64,000 nucleotides of DNA. It comes from Rhizobium sp. BK418 (GTDB taxonomy: Bacteria; Pseudomonadota; Alphaproteobacteria; Rhizobiales; Rhizobiaceae). The stretch lies in the NCBI RefSeq assembly GCF_004341105.1, contig NZ_SLZK01000006.1:409256-473255 (forward strand), in the 5' to 3' direction. A program made the translations under genes and the position numbers. Positions 1-8,920 of this stretch are shown piece after piece; positions within the stretch are counted from its first letter, which is position 1; each line of letters begins with the position of its first letter. The notes below the pieces were generated by a model. The model was not told the DNA's origin and did no database searches. It worked only from the letters and a program-made list of their open reading frames with translations.

Positions 1-1627
1 CATCGAAGAAAGTCGGCTCATACTTGACACCGCCTTCGATCTGATAGCCTTCCTCAGGCTTAAGCGGGCCGGAAATGCCAGTGCCGATCAACGGGTTGAA
101 GAAGCTTGCGACACTGACATAGGGGGTCAGGCCATTGTCGAATTCGTAAGCAAGACCGGCGCGGCCGCTGGCTGCGCCGTCATCGAAACTGTAGCTCGTG
201 CCGATCACGGCATCGGAGTCGATGTCGACATGGTCATAGCGGCCATTCAATGTCAGCAGCCAGCCGTCGCCGAAATGAATCTGGTCCTGAGCATAGACGC
301 CAATCTGCTTCATGGTCACGATGCCATCGGCGTAAATGAAGTTGGCGCCCTGCGGCGTGCCGTAGACCGGGTCTGTCGCGCTGATCGGATTGGAACCGCA
401 GCAGGCCTGCCAATTGTCCAGACGGTAGTACTTATAATCGATGCCGGCGAGCAGATTATGCGTCGTGCCACCCAATTCGGCCTCGCCCTCTATGCGGTTG
501 TCGATACCGACGGAATCGACGCCGGAGCGGCCTTCGAAGCCGATGCGCGCAAGGTCGTAATCCGGCGCTGTCGGAACACCGCCGACATAGCCGTTGAGGT
601 ACGGACCCTGTTCATGCTTGTCGAGGCGGCCATAACGGAAGTTAGAGGTGAATTTGACTCCGTTGTCGAATTCGTGCTCGAATTCGTAGCCCACCATTTT
701 CTGGACATAGCTTCCGTCGTCGATATCAGGTTCGCCGTAGAAGGCGTCGCGCGCGATCTTGCCGAAGGGCGCGTCCACGACCGTGCCCACATAGGGGAAA
801 AAGCCGTTGCCGGTATGGACCTGATCGAGGCCTGCGAGATAACCCCAGACAGTGAAACTCGTCGCATCATCTGGGGCGATTTTCAGCTGCGGCATGATGA
901 AGCCGCGGAAATCATGAGAGAAATCCGAGTAGTTGTCGCCGCCGGAGACCTTGCCGGTGATGCGGTAGGTCATTGTATCGCTGGAGCCAACCTTGTCGGA
1001 TATGTCGAAACCGGTAAAGGCGTTGCCGTTACTGTTGATACCGATATCGGTGTAATAAAGCGGTTCGTCGAGCGGGCGCTTGCGCACGAGATTGATGATG
1101 CCGCCCGGATTGGCGCCGCCATAGAGCACGGAGGCGGGGCCCTTCAGAACCTCGACGCGCTCCAGCATGAACGGATCGATCTGGAAGCCACCGAAGCCGT
1201 AGCTGAAGAGGTTCAGGTTATCGAAGAAGACACCTGTCTGTGTGGCGTTGAAGCCGCGGATGTAGAACCAGTCGGTATCGGGATCGTTGCCGAAGGGTTG
1301 GGTCGTGACGCCGGGCGTATAAAGCAGCGCCTCGTCAGTCTTGTTGGTGATGCCGCGATCGTCCATTTCCTTCCTGCCGATAACGGAAACCGACTGCGGG
1401 ATCTCATTCAGCGGTGTATCGCTTTTGGAGCCGGCGGAGGAGTTCCTCGCGACATAACCGTTGACCGGGCCGGTGGCGCTATCATCGCCGCCCTTGATGA
1501 CGATCGGCGCCAACTGCGTCGGATCGGCATCCTGTGCGAGGGTGGAGGACGCGGCCATGATGCCGGCGACAGCCGTTCCTGTCAGTAGATATGCCCTTAA
1601 GATTAGCCCTTTGCTCTGCGCTCGCAT
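1..1627 (-). CDS. TonB-dependent siderophore receptor (C-terminus beyond window)
   Basis: Outer-membrane gated channel for a ferric siderophore, FhuA/FoxA type, energised by TonB-ExbBD. About 542 residues are visible, reading off the left edge, so the last barrel strands are missing. Residues 1-32 form a signal peptide ending in STLAQ. A TonB-box-like stretch (QLAPIVIKG) follows, then a plug domain with the typical NEIPQSVSVI, YIRGF and VEVLKGPASVLYGGANPGG motifs, then alternating barrel strands. The start was placed at the ATG at 1627, which directly gives a good signal peptide. An AraC-type regulator lies just upstream on the same strand, an arrangement common for siderophore receptors. The family is sure; the siderophore is unknown. 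Confidence 0.93.
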   Translation of the reverse strand, partial: MRAQSKGLILRAYLLTGTAVAGIMAASSTLAQDADPTQLAPIVIKGGDDSATGPVNGYVARNSSAGSKSDTPLNEIPQSVSVIGRKEMDDRGITNKTDEALLYTPGVTTQPFGNDPDTDWFYIRGFNATQTGVFFDNLNLFSYGFGGFQIDPFMLERVEVLKGPASVLYGGANPGGIINLVRKRPLDEPLYYTDIGINSNGNAFTGFDISDKVGSSDTMTYRITGKVSGGDNYSDFSHDFRGFIMPQLKIAPDDATSFTVWGYLAGLDQVHTGNGFFPYVGTVVDAPFGKIARDAFYGEPDIDDGSYVQKMVGYEFEHEFDNGVKFTSNFRYGRLDKHEQGPYLNGYVGGVPTAPDYDLARIGFEGRSGVDSVGIDNRIEGEAELGGTTHNLLAGIDYKYYRLDNWQACCGSNPISATDPVYGTPQGANFIYADGIVTMKQIGVYAQDQIHFGDGWLLTLNGRYDHVDIDSDAVIGTSYSFDDGAASGRAGLAYEFDNGLTPYVSVASFFNPLIGTGISGPLKPEEGYQIEGGVKYEPTFFD

Positions 1628-1681
1628 AGATTACCCCACTCGTGCCGCGGCTTCTTCTGCCACGGTATGGCCTGAATAAGT

Positions 1682-1696
1682 CGAGTATTTAACTCA
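1682..1696 (-). promoter_or_regulatory. Candidate iron-responsive or AraC operator
   Basis: About 55 bases upstream of the receptor start lies a short palindrome, GAGT-N5-ACTC. On the gene strand it reads TGA-N9-TCG, one base away from the TGA-N9-TCA iron-responsive operator bound by RirA in rhizobia. It could equally be part of a site for the upstream AraC protein. The palindrome is seen; its role is inferred. Confidence 0.3.
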
Positions 1697-1787
1697 GATT
1701 TAATCGGGCGGATTGTCGCGATCGGGTAGAAATTGAACGTTCTTGGGCAATTTTCCGCGCGGCACGCAGATGCCCAGGACGTCGCAG

Positions 1788-2726
1788 TTATGCAATCTGT
1801 GCCCTTTTCCAGTTCGCCGGCGTCGTTCCCAGATTCTTGCGGAAGACGCGGGTGAAGTGGGCCTGATCGGCAAAGCCGGTTTCCACGGCGATGGTCGTCA
1901 GGGGATATTCGCTCTCGACCAGCATCTGTTTTGCGCGCTCAAGGCGGACATTGGTCTGATATTGATGCGGCGCTACCCCGGTCGAGGCCTTGAACGCGTG
2001 GCTGAAATGCGATTGCGACAGGCCGGTGACCGCCGCTAATTCCTCAAGGCGGATATTGCGCAGGCAATTCTCCTCGATGAATTCCGTGGAACGGCGCAAT
2101 TGCCAGGCGGCGAGCTTGCTGCGCTTGCGCGGCTGCACCTTGGTGAGCTTCAGCACATCGATGATGAGGGCGAGCGACAGACCGTCGCCATAGAGATCAT
2201 GGAGCGGCTGCGGATTGGAGCATTCGGCCGCGATCAATTGCGCCAACGATAGCAACCGCTCGTCGGAGAACAAAAGCTGCGCATTGGCGACGCGCCGCGG
2301 ATCGAGATCGTCTCCGAGCCGGCGGCTGATGGTTTCGACATCAAAGTGGATGTCGAGATGGCGCACGGAATGCACGTCCACCAGCTCCGCCCACATTTCC
2401 ATATCTGCTGGAATGTAAGAGATCGGCCGCTTTTCGGTATCCTGTACTGTGCTATCGGCGCGCGGCGAGAGCTTCACCCGCGAATCGCCCGGCCCGCGCT
2501 TTTCGAGGAGGATGAAAAGCCGCGGGTCGCGCGATACGTAGTAGCCACCGCAATGGGTAGCGCAATCCACATCCCAGACATCGGCCACGATGCCGTCCCA
2601 CACCCGGCGATTGACGCCCTTGGTGACGGAAAAGCCGTGAATCTTGTTCTGCATGCGCGGTTGAAACGTCATTCCCACTTCCGCCTCCGGCCGGATAACC
2701 GGAACAAACCTTCGTAATAAACTCAA
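1788..2726 (-). CDS. AraC-family transcriptional regulator
   Basis: 312-residue regulator. The C-terminal 100 residues (about 208-308) hold the double helix-turn-helix of the AraC family, with the second-helix motif GFADQAHFTRVFRKNLGTTP. The N-terminal 200 residues form an unassigned ligand-sensing part. The start may be Met18 (MTFQPRM) instead of Met1. It lies 160 bases upstream of the siderophore receptor in the same orientation. By analogy with AraC activators beside siderophore receptors, it probably activates that gene when the ferric siderophore is present. This partner role is inferred from position only. Confidence 0.85.
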   Translation of the reverse strand: MSLLRRFVPVIRPEAEVGMTFQPRMQNKIHGFSVTKGVNRRVWDGIVADVWDVDCATHCGGYYVSRDPRLFILLEKRGPGDSRVKLSPRADSTVQDTEKRPISYIPADMEMWAELVDVHSVRHLDIHFDVETISRRLGDDLDPRRVANAQLLFSDERLLSLAQLIAAECSNPQPLHDLYGDGLSLALIIDVLKLTKVQPRKRSKLAAWQLRRSTEFIEENCLRNIRLEELAAVTGLSQSHFSHAFKASTGVAPHQYQTNVRLERAKQMLVESEYPLTTIAVETGFADQAHFTRVFRKNLGTTPANWKRAQIA

Positions 2727-2788
2727 GTTTAGTATAGGAGGCGGAGCGGTATGACAACCACCAGATTCGGTATAGGAAAATGCCGATA

Positions 2789-3544
2789 TCAGATGACGGA
2801 GAAGGTAAGCCCTGCGCTGTCACCGAAACGGATATCGATCTCGCCGGGTCCGGTGAGTTCGACGGCGCCGCTAAGGGTACCCGTGGTGATCAGGGCACCC
2901 GATTTCAGCGAGCTCTCCGGCCGCAGCGGGTCGTTGGCATAGTCGACCAGCCAGAGCAGCACGTCGCCCTTCGGATGCTTGGCAAGCCCATCATAGATCG
3001 TTTTGCCGGCATGGGTGACCTTCAGCGGCGTGCTCGCGGCGGTATCGATGAAGCTCTTGGCAATGGACGGCCCGAGTACATAACCGCTATTGCCGAGGCG
3101 GTCTGCTAGGAAGAGGAGGAAGGAGACGGCGCCACTTTCCTTGATGGCGCTGACGAGCAGCTCGGCGCCGAGATAGACAGTGGAGATCGCATCGAAAACG
3201 TCACCGCGGCTGTAAGGCGCGCCCTTACGATAGGGCAGATCCTTGCCCAAGCGAACCGCAATCTCGGTTTCGAACTTCAGACCGGGATACCAGGAGATGG
3301 TCGCGCCGGAGACGGCTTCGGCATAGGGATGGAGGGGTCCCGTGACCGGCTGGCCTTCGGGTGAAGCCGTCACCTTCCAGGCATTGCTCGCCACACCTTC
3401 CTCGGCCTTGAGGAAGTTCTGCGCTTCCATAGCCTGATGAAAATCGTTCGGCAGCGGAAAGGCGCTCGTCGGCTCCTGCTTGCCGGCCAGGCGCAGGTTG
3501 TGAAGCTTGGCGGCCAGCGCCCGCGGGTCGAATGATTCGGTCAT
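2789..3544 (-). CDS. 2-keto-4-pentenoate hydratase/fumarylacetoacetate hydrolase-like protein
   Basis: 251 residues resembling the 2-keto-4-pentenoate hydratase (MhpD/HpcG) branch of the FAH superfamily, which hydrates or cleaves 2-keto acids with a bound divalent metal. The metal-site stretch KFETEIAVRLGKDLP is present, followed by a PYSRGDV segment and a C-terminal GALITTGTLSGAVELTGPG stretch typical of the family. A GGAGGA ribosome-binding site precedes the ATG at 3544. It begins 80 bases after rhaK on the same strand and could be the last gene of the rhamnose operon. No hydratase step is needed in the phosphorylated rhamnose route, so the substrate is unknown. Confidence 0.75.
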   Translation of the reverse strand: MTESFDPRALAAKLHNLRLAGKQEPTSAFPLPNDFHQAMEAQNFLKAEEGVASNAWKVTASPEGQPVTGPLHPYAEAVSGATISWYPGLKFETEIAVRLGKDLPYRKGAPYSRGDVFDAISTVYLGAELLVSAIKESGAVSFLLFLADRLGNSGYVLGPSIAKSFIDTAASTPLKVTHAGKTIYDGLAKHPKGDVLLWLVDYANDPLRPESSLKSGALITTGTLSGAVELTGPGEIDIRFGDSAGLTFSVI

Positions 3545-3624
3545 GCAGTCTCCTCCATCAAAATCGAGATGGCGTCACAGTAACGGCGCAACCGGCACGA
3601 ACAAGGGCAGACTTGGAAAGACTG

Positions 3625-4992
3625 TTATTCCATAGCGGTGTACCAGCGCTCCCGGTAATCGGAAAGGCCCGGGATTGCCGAGGGAGCAAAGTGCTTTTCC
3701 GCGCCGGAAACGGGTTTGACGCCGGTGAGAAGAGCTGCACCCTGACTTGTGCCGGTGGAGCCTGGCAGCGCCATCGTGTCGCGGCCGGTCAGCGCAGCGA
3801 GCAGGGAGAGATAGGTCTCGTTCAATGCGAACGGACCCTCGACGATTACAGGGCCTTTCGCCCCGATGAGCCCGAGACAAGCCTCAGTCATCAACGCCAG
3901 ATAGAGACAGGCGACAGCATATCGTTCCTCGCGGCTGCCACCTTCCGCGCCGACCCAGCGGCTGGCCTTGCCTGGAAAGGGTCCAGAACCCGACGCCACG
4001 TTCGGCAGAAGCATGATGTTTTTGCCCACGACATCGCCGATGGCGGCACCTGCTGCGGCATCGCTGACCTGACCGATTTCAGCCGAAAGAATTTCGAACT
4101 CGCGGCCGCCCATGAAACGGGAGGACGGCACGGCGCGGCCATAGGCATCGATATTGGCAAGCGCATCGCGTTTCGCGTCGAGATGGTCGAGATCGCCACC
4201 GACACCGAAATTGATGACCCATGTGCCGGTCGAGACAACGGCAAAGGGGGCGTCGCGGCCAACGAGATGCGGCAAGAGCGAGGCATTGGAATCATGAATG
4301 CCGCAATAGACCGGCACCGAAAGGCCGATTTCTGCGGCAATGTCAGGCAGGAGCGGACCAAGCGCATCGAATGCCGACCGGAGCGGCGCCATCCGGTCAC
4401 GAATGGCGAGCGCGTCGACCAGTGAGGAATAGGCACCGGTTTTCGGGTTCCAGAGATCGGTGTGACAGCCGAGCGAGGTCGCCTCGTTTGCAGCAACGCC
4501 TGTCAGCCGAGCCGACCAATATTGCGCATAGGTGAGGATAGTCGTGGCCTTGGCGAATTCCTCGGGGAACGCAGTCTTCTGATAATGAAGTTGTGCTCCG
4601 ACATTCAGCCCCATCGTCAGGCGCGGCGAGAAAGTCTCGGCAAAGGGCGGCCGGAGCGCATCATAGGCGTCACGGATATCCTGCGGATATTCGTGCTCAT
4701 AGTCGATGACAGGCATTGCCAGCCCGCCGTCAGCATCGAGCAGGGCGGCAGCTGCGCCATGCGTCGTGATCGAGATCGCGTCGAAGCCTGGCGCGCCGGC
4801 AAAGGCTTTCAACGAGGCAAGCGCGAAGCTCCAGAGCGCTTCGATATCATAGTGCGGATAGAGGCCGTCCCGAACGACGGTGTTCGGCTGCTTGCGAACG
4901 ACGATTTCGGCACCCGTTGCGCTGTCAAGCACGACGACCTTGGCGTTTGTCTTGCCGATATCGAGAACGGCGATGCGATGGTATTCGCTCAT
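3625..4992 (-). CDS. rhaK: Rhamnose-locus FGGY-family sugar kinase RhaK
   Basis: 455-residue FGGY-family kinase with the N-terminal phosphate-binding motif DIGKTNAKV near residue 10, a CGIHDSNASLLPHL stretch and a C-terminal domain with GSTGTSQGAALL. In Rhizobium leguminosarum the rhamnose kinase RhaK is required both for catabolism and for uptake by the RhaSTPQ transporter. The ATG overlaps the stop of rhaU by four bases (ATGA), showing translational coupling. It is the sixth gene of the rhaSTPQUK series. Whether it phosphorylates rhamnose itself or rhamnulose cannot be told from the sequence; the isomerase gene nearby favours rhamnulose. Confidence 0.9.
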   Translation of the reverse strand: MSEYHRIAVLDIGKTNAKVVVLDSATGAEIVVRKQPNTVVRDGLYPHYDIEALWSFALASLKAFAGAPGFDAISITTHGAAAALLDADGGLAMPVIDYEHEYPQDIRDAYDALRPPFAETFSPRLTMGLNVGAQLHYQKTAFPEEFAKATTILTYAQYWSARLTGVAANEATSLGCHTDLWNPKTGAYSSLVDALAIRDRMAPLRSAFDALGPLLPDIAAEIGLSVPVYCGIHDSNASLLPHLVGRDAPFAVVSTGTWVINFGVGGDLDHLDAKRDALANIDAYGRAVPSSRFMGGREFEILSAEIGQVSDAAAGAAIGDVVGKNIMLLPNVASGSGPFPGKASRWVGAEGGSREERYAVACLYLALMTEACLGLIGAKGPVIVEGPFALNETYLSLLAALTGRDTMALPGSTGTSQGAALLTGVKPVSGAEKHFAPSAIPGLSDYRERWYTAME

Positions 4993-5309
4993 GGCATGTG
5001 AAAGACGGTTACGAGGTCGCTCTGGATAGGCGAGTTATCCGGATTGGTTTCCATGATATCGGCCATATGCGCCCACCACTTCTTCATGACGGGATGCTCG
5101 GGCAGGCTGGCCATCGTGTGGTCCGTCGGCCGGGTCAACACGCCAAAAAGCGTGTTGGTCTCACGGTCGAGATGAATGGAATAATCGCTGGCACCTGATT
5201 TGTGCAGGAGATCCACCAGTTCCGGCCAAATCTCGTCATGGCGCTTGCGATATTCGGCCTCCATGCCGAGATTGAGCTTCATCTTGAAGGCGTGTTTTTC
5301 CAGGGTCAT
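4989..5309 (-). CDS. rhaU: L-rhamnose mutarotase RhaU
   Basis: 106-residue protein of the RhaM/RhaU family, which interconverts the alpha and beta anomers of L-rhamnose. It has the family's usual length, with a YRKRHDEIWPELVDLL segment, the YSIHLD core and a C-terminal MKKWWAHMADIMETNPDNSP stretch. The His, Tyr and Trp residues in these motifs line the sugar pocket in the family. It overlaps rhaQ upstream and rhaK downstream by four bases each, so it is translated from the same message. Confidence 0.95.
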   Translation of the reverse strand: MTLEKHAFKMKLNLGMEAEYRKRHDEIWPELVDLLHKSGASDYSIHLDRETNTLFGVLTRPTDHTMASLPEHPVMKKWWAHMADIMETNPDNSPIQSDLVTVFHMP

Positions 5310-6316
5310 TTGGCGCTCATGGCTTTGACGCGGCGGGCGATGATCGGGATGGCGATGGTGATGATCAGCAATAGACCGATGAAAATCGACATGACGATGC
5401 CAGGCACGTTCAAAAGGCCGAGACCGAAGGTGACCAGACCCATGACGAAGGCCGCGATGACGACGCCGCCGATGGTGCCGGAGCCGCCGAGGATCGAGAT
5501 GCCGCCGAGCACGACCATGGTGACGACTTCGAGTTCCCAGCCTTGCGCGATCGACGGGCGGGTGGAGCCGAGGCGCGAAGTCAGGCAGACAGCGGCAATA
5601 CCGCTCATCACACCGGTCAGCAGGAAGAGGATGAATTTCACGCGCTCGACCGGAATACCGGAGAAGCGGGCGGCGAAATCATTGTTGCCGATCGTGTAGA
5701 CCTGCCGGCCGAAATTCGTCGCATGCAGCAGGATCGCAAAGAGGATCGCCAGCACAATGAACAGCACGAATTCGAAAGAGAAGACCCAGACAACATATCC
5801 CTGGCCAAAATAGGCAAAGTCGGCCGGATATTTGCCATAGGCCTGGTCACCGAGCACGATATAGGAAATGCCGCGGAAGAGGCTCATCGTACCGATGGTG
5901 ACAACGATCGAGGGGAGTTTGAGCGCCGAGACGAGGAAGCCGTTGAAGATGCCGCAGAGCAGGCCGGTGCCGATGCCGATCAGTACGAGACCCGGCGTGC
6001 CGATCCCCACTTGTGCGGCAGCCCCCATCGCCGTCGAGGCAAGAGCGATGATGGCAGCGACCGACAGATCTATCTCACCGGCGATGACGAGCAGCGCCAT
6101 GGCGAAGGCGATCATCGCCTTTTCGGTGAAGTTGAAGGTCGCGTCCGAGAGGTTCCAGGCGTCGAGGAAGTAGGGCGAGGCCACGGAATTGAAGATGAAG
6201 ATCAGGACGGCTACGCCGAAGAGCAGCACTTCCCAGCTCGACATGATGCGCTTGAAGGGCGTACCGAGGCGATCGGGAATGACGCGCTTATCGGGGCTGG
6301 AGGAAACGATGCTCAT
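5306..6316 (-). CDS. rhaQ: Rhamnose ABC transporter permease RhaQ
   Basis: 336-residue inner-membrane permease of the RbsC/AraH type (BPD_transp_2). About eight to ten hydrophobic segments are visible, and the family motif GGISILGGSGTIGG lies near the C-terminus. It pairs with RhaP to form the heteromeric channel, driven by RhaT and fed by RhaS. The gene overlaps rhaP by four bases at its start and rhaU by four bases at its end. Sugar specificity is inferred from the locus. Confidence 0.93.
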   Translation of the reverse strand: MSIVSSSPDKRVIPDRLGTPFKRIMSSWEVLLFGVAVLIFIFNSVASPYFLDAWNLSDATFNFTEKAMIAFAMALLVIAGEIDLSVAAIIALASTAMGAAAQVGIGTPGLVLIGIGTGLLCGIFNGFLVSALKLPSIVVTIGTMSLFRGISYIVLGDQAYGKYPADFAYFGQGYVVWVFSFEFVLFIVLAILFAILLHATNFGRQVYTIGNNDFAARFSGIPVERVKFILFLLTGVMSGIAAVCLTSRLGSTRPSIAQGWELEVVTMVVLGGISILGGSGTIGGVVIAAFVMGLVTFGLGLLNVPGIVMSIFIGLLLIITIAIPIIARRVKAMSAK

Positions 6317-7302
6317 GCTGCGACCTCCGCTGCTGCGCGATCACGCAGGATGATGCGGCCGCGATTGCGCTCGCGCCTCGCATTGAAGACGACGGCGAGG
6401 ATGATGACGGTTCCCGAAATCGCCATCTGGGTGAAGGGCGAAATGCCGATGACGGGCAGGGCGTTCTTGATGACGCCGAGGAAGAGTGCGCCGAGCACTG
6501 TGCCAGCGACTGAGCCCACGCCGCCGGCAATCGAGATGCCGCCGATCACGCAGGCCGCAACGCTATCCAGCTCGAAGCCGTTGGCAATATCGACATAGGC
6601 GACTGCATAGCGGGAGACCCAGAGATAGCTCGAAAGGCCAGCAAGCGCGCCGGAGAGCACGAAGGCCAGGAATTTCGTCCGGCCCGTATCGATGCCGGCA
6701 TAGACGGCGGCCGTCGGGTTGCCGCCCGTCGCATAGGCGGAGCGGCCGAACTGGCTGTAGCGCAGCAGCATATACATCAGCGCGACGATGATGATCGCAA
6801 CCCAGCTCAGCACCGGCAGGCCGAGGATCGGCGTGCGCGGAACGGAGAGGAAGATCGGTGTCATCTGATGCGCGTTCACCCAGGCGCCGCCCGAAAGCAC
6901 GAAGGCCATGCCGCGATAGATGGTGAGCGTGCCGAGGGTAACGACGATTGGCGGGATTTCGAGGCGCCAGACGAGAAAGCCGTTGATCGTGCCAAGTTTC
7001 GCGCCGATCACGATCGCCGCAAGAATGAGCACGATCAGCGGCAGGCCGGGATAAGCAGCGTTCATCATCGCGATTGCCATGCCGGTGAAGGCAAGATTGG
7101 CGGCAACGGAGAGGTCGATCGATTTCGTCAGGATGACCGTCATCTGGGCAAGCGCCAGGATGATAAGAATCGCGGTATCATTGAAGATGCCGGCAAGATT
7201 GTCCGGCGTGGCGAAATCGGCAGCACGCGTCGAGAAGACGGCGACCATCACCACGATGATGGCAAAGAGCAGGGTTTCGCGTTTTCTGATCAGTCTCATC
7301 AT
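6313..7302 (-). CDS. rhaP: Rhamnose ABC transporter permease RhaP
   Basis: Second RbsC-type permease of the rhamnose importer, about 329 residues, with multiple membrane segments and the EAA-like motif GGISIAGGVGSVAGT. Two starts are possible. The ATG at 7320 overlaps the end of rhaT; the ATG at 7302 is preceded at good spacing by GAGGTG and was preferred. It overlaps rhaQ by four bases. The two permeases are related in sequence and probably arose by duplication, as in other systems with two different permeases. Confidence 0.92.
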   Translation of the reverse strand: MMRLIRKRETLLFAIIVVMVAVFSTRAADFATPDNLAGIFNDTAILIILALAQMTVILTKSIDLSVAANLAFTGMAIAMMNAAYPGLPLIVLILAAIVIGAKLGTINGFLVWRLEIPPIVVTLGTLTIYRGMAFVLSGGAWVNAHQMTPIFLSVPRTPILGLPVLSWVAIIIVALMYMLLRYSQFGRSAYATGGNPTAAVYAGIDTGRTKFLAFVLSGALAGLSSYLWVSRYAVAYVDIANGFELDSVAACVIGGISIAGGVGSVAGTVLGALFLGVIKNALPVIGISPFTQMAISGTVIILAVVFNARRERNRGRIILRDRAAAEVAA

Positions 7303-7312
7303 GCCCGTCACC

Positions 7313-8848
7313 TCATGCATTTCCGGTCGCCGCGCGCACCAGCGCTTCCGGCGAAAGCTGATCGCGTTCGAAGAGCCCGGCCGCCAGTCCTTCCTTCATG
7401 ACCAGTACCCGGTCCGACATGCCGATGATTTCAGGCAGTTCGGAGGAGATCATGATGATGGAAAGGCCTTCAGCCGCGAGCTCGCTGATGAAGCCGTGAA
7501 CGGCAGCCTTCGAGCCGATGTCGATGCCCTTGGTCGGTTCATCGAGGATGATCACCTTCGGCTTGGTGGCAAGCCACTTGCCGATGACGACCTTCTGCTG
7601 ATTGCCGCCGGATAGTGTGCCGACCGGCACGGACAGGGCAGCGGCACGCAGATCGAGCCGCTCGGCGTATTTGCGGGCGAGCGCGAATTCCTCTGCCGCC
7701 TGCAGGAAACCCTTGCGCGACGTGCGCGCCAGCGATGGCAGCGTCATGTTCTGGTAGATCGGCATCGGCAGCGCCAGACCGTGGCGGCCTCGCTCTTCCG
7801 GCACGTAGACGATGCCGGCGCGGATAGCATCATGCGGAGAGTTGATCGAGATTTCCCGGCCTTCGAGGACAAGCTTGCCGGAAAGCGGCTTCGTGATGCC
7901 GAAGAGCGATTGCGCGAGCTCCGAACGTCCGGCGCCGATCAGGCCGTAGATGCCGAGGATCTCGCCCTTGCGCAGTGTCAGCGAGATATCACGGAATTCG
8001 GTGCGGTGGCTATATCTGTCGACCTCGAGGACCGGTCCGCCGATCGCCACGTCGATTTTCGGGAAGGCGTTTTCGACGTCGCGGCCGACCATCATGCGGA
8101 CGATTTCGTCCTGCGGCGTTTCCTTGAGCTTCCCGTGACCGACGTCGCGACCGTCGCGGAAGACGACGTAATTGTCGGCGATCTCGTAGAGCTCGTCGAA
8201 TTTATGGCTGATGAAGAGGATAGCCTTGCCGCTCGCCTTGAGACCCTCGACGATGCGGAAGAGATCCTCGATCTCCTTGCGCGACAAGGCCGCCGTCGGT
8301 TCGTCCATGATGACGATGCGGGCCTCGATCGACAGCGCTCGGGCAATCGCCACGAGATGGCGCTGCGCAATCGAGAGATCCTTCAGGCGGATGGTTGGAT
8401 CGATATTGCTTTCAAGCGAGGTCAGCAGCGCTCTGGAGCGATTGTTCATCTCGCTCCAGTCGATCGTGCGCCAGCGGGTGCGCGGCGCGTGACCGAGGAA
8501 GATGTTTTCGGCGACCGAGAGCTCGTCGAAGAGCACGGTTTCCTGATGGATGGCGGTCACGCCTGCGTCGATCGCTGCCTGCGCCGTCGCAAAATGCACC
8601 GGTTTGCCGTCGACGATGATCTCGCCCTCGTTCGGGCGATAAATGCCGGTGAGGATCTTGACGAGCGTGGACTTGCCGGCGCCGTTTTCGCCGATCAGGG
8701 CCGTCACCTTGCCGGGATAGAGCGCGATGCTGACATTATCGAGCGCTTTCACGCCCGGAAAGATCTGCGAGATGCCGCGCATTTCCAGAATGGCGGTTGC
8801 GTCATCGGCTTTTGTGTCCGCGACGGGATGTTGAAGGGCAGGGGTCAT
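7313..8848 (-). CDS. rhaT: Rhamnose ABC transporter ATPase RhaT
   Basis: About 511-residue double-cassette ATPase of the RbsA/MglA family. The first cassette has Walker A GENGAGKST, signature LSIAQRHLVAIARALS and Walker B IVIMDEPTAALS. The second has a degenerate Walker A (GLIGAGRSEL), the signature LSGGNQQKVVIGKWLA and IILDEPTKGIDIG, the usual asymmetry of this family. The reading frame continues upstream to 8905, but the ATG at 8848 begins just before the conserved domain and has a GGTGG element, so it was chosen. It energises RhaP/RhaQ. The gene follows rhaS by 72 bases. Confidence 0.93.
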   Translation of the reverse strand: MTPALQHPVADTKADDATAILEMRGISQIFPGVKALDNVSIALYPGKVTALIGENGAGKSTLVKILTGIYRPNEGEIIVDGKPVHFATAQAAIDAGVTAIHQETVLFDELSVAENIFLGHAPRTRWRTIDWSEMNNRSRALLTSLESNIDPTIRLKDLSIAQRHLVAIARALSIEARIVIMDEPTAALSRKEIEDLFRIVEGLKASGKAILFISHKFDELYEIADNYVVFRDGRDVGHGKLKETPQDEIVRMMVGRDVENAFPKIDVAIGGPVLEVDRYSHRTEFRDISLTLRKGEILGIYGLIGAGRSELAQSLFGITKPLSGKLVLEGREISINSPHDAIRAGIVYVPEERGRHGLALPMPIYQNMTLPSLARTSRKGFLQAAEEFALARKYAERLDLRAAALSVPVGTLSGGNQQKVVIGKWLATKPKVIILDEPTKGIDIGSKAAVHGFISELAAEGLSIIMISSELPEIIGMSDRVLVMKEGLAAGLFERDQLSPEALVRAATGNA

Positions 8849-8920
8849 CAGCAAGCTTACCACCATCGAAAGAGAAGCCCGGCGGCAAGGCCGCCGGGTG
8901 TCCATTCATGATCTCTGAAA

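Noticed and set aside
230..1588. A 452-codon rightward open frame across the siderophore receptor gene
   Set aside because: It is exactly antisense to a receptor with signal peptide, plug and barrel motifs, and its own translation resembles no family. Long antisense frames are normal in this GC-rich codon use.
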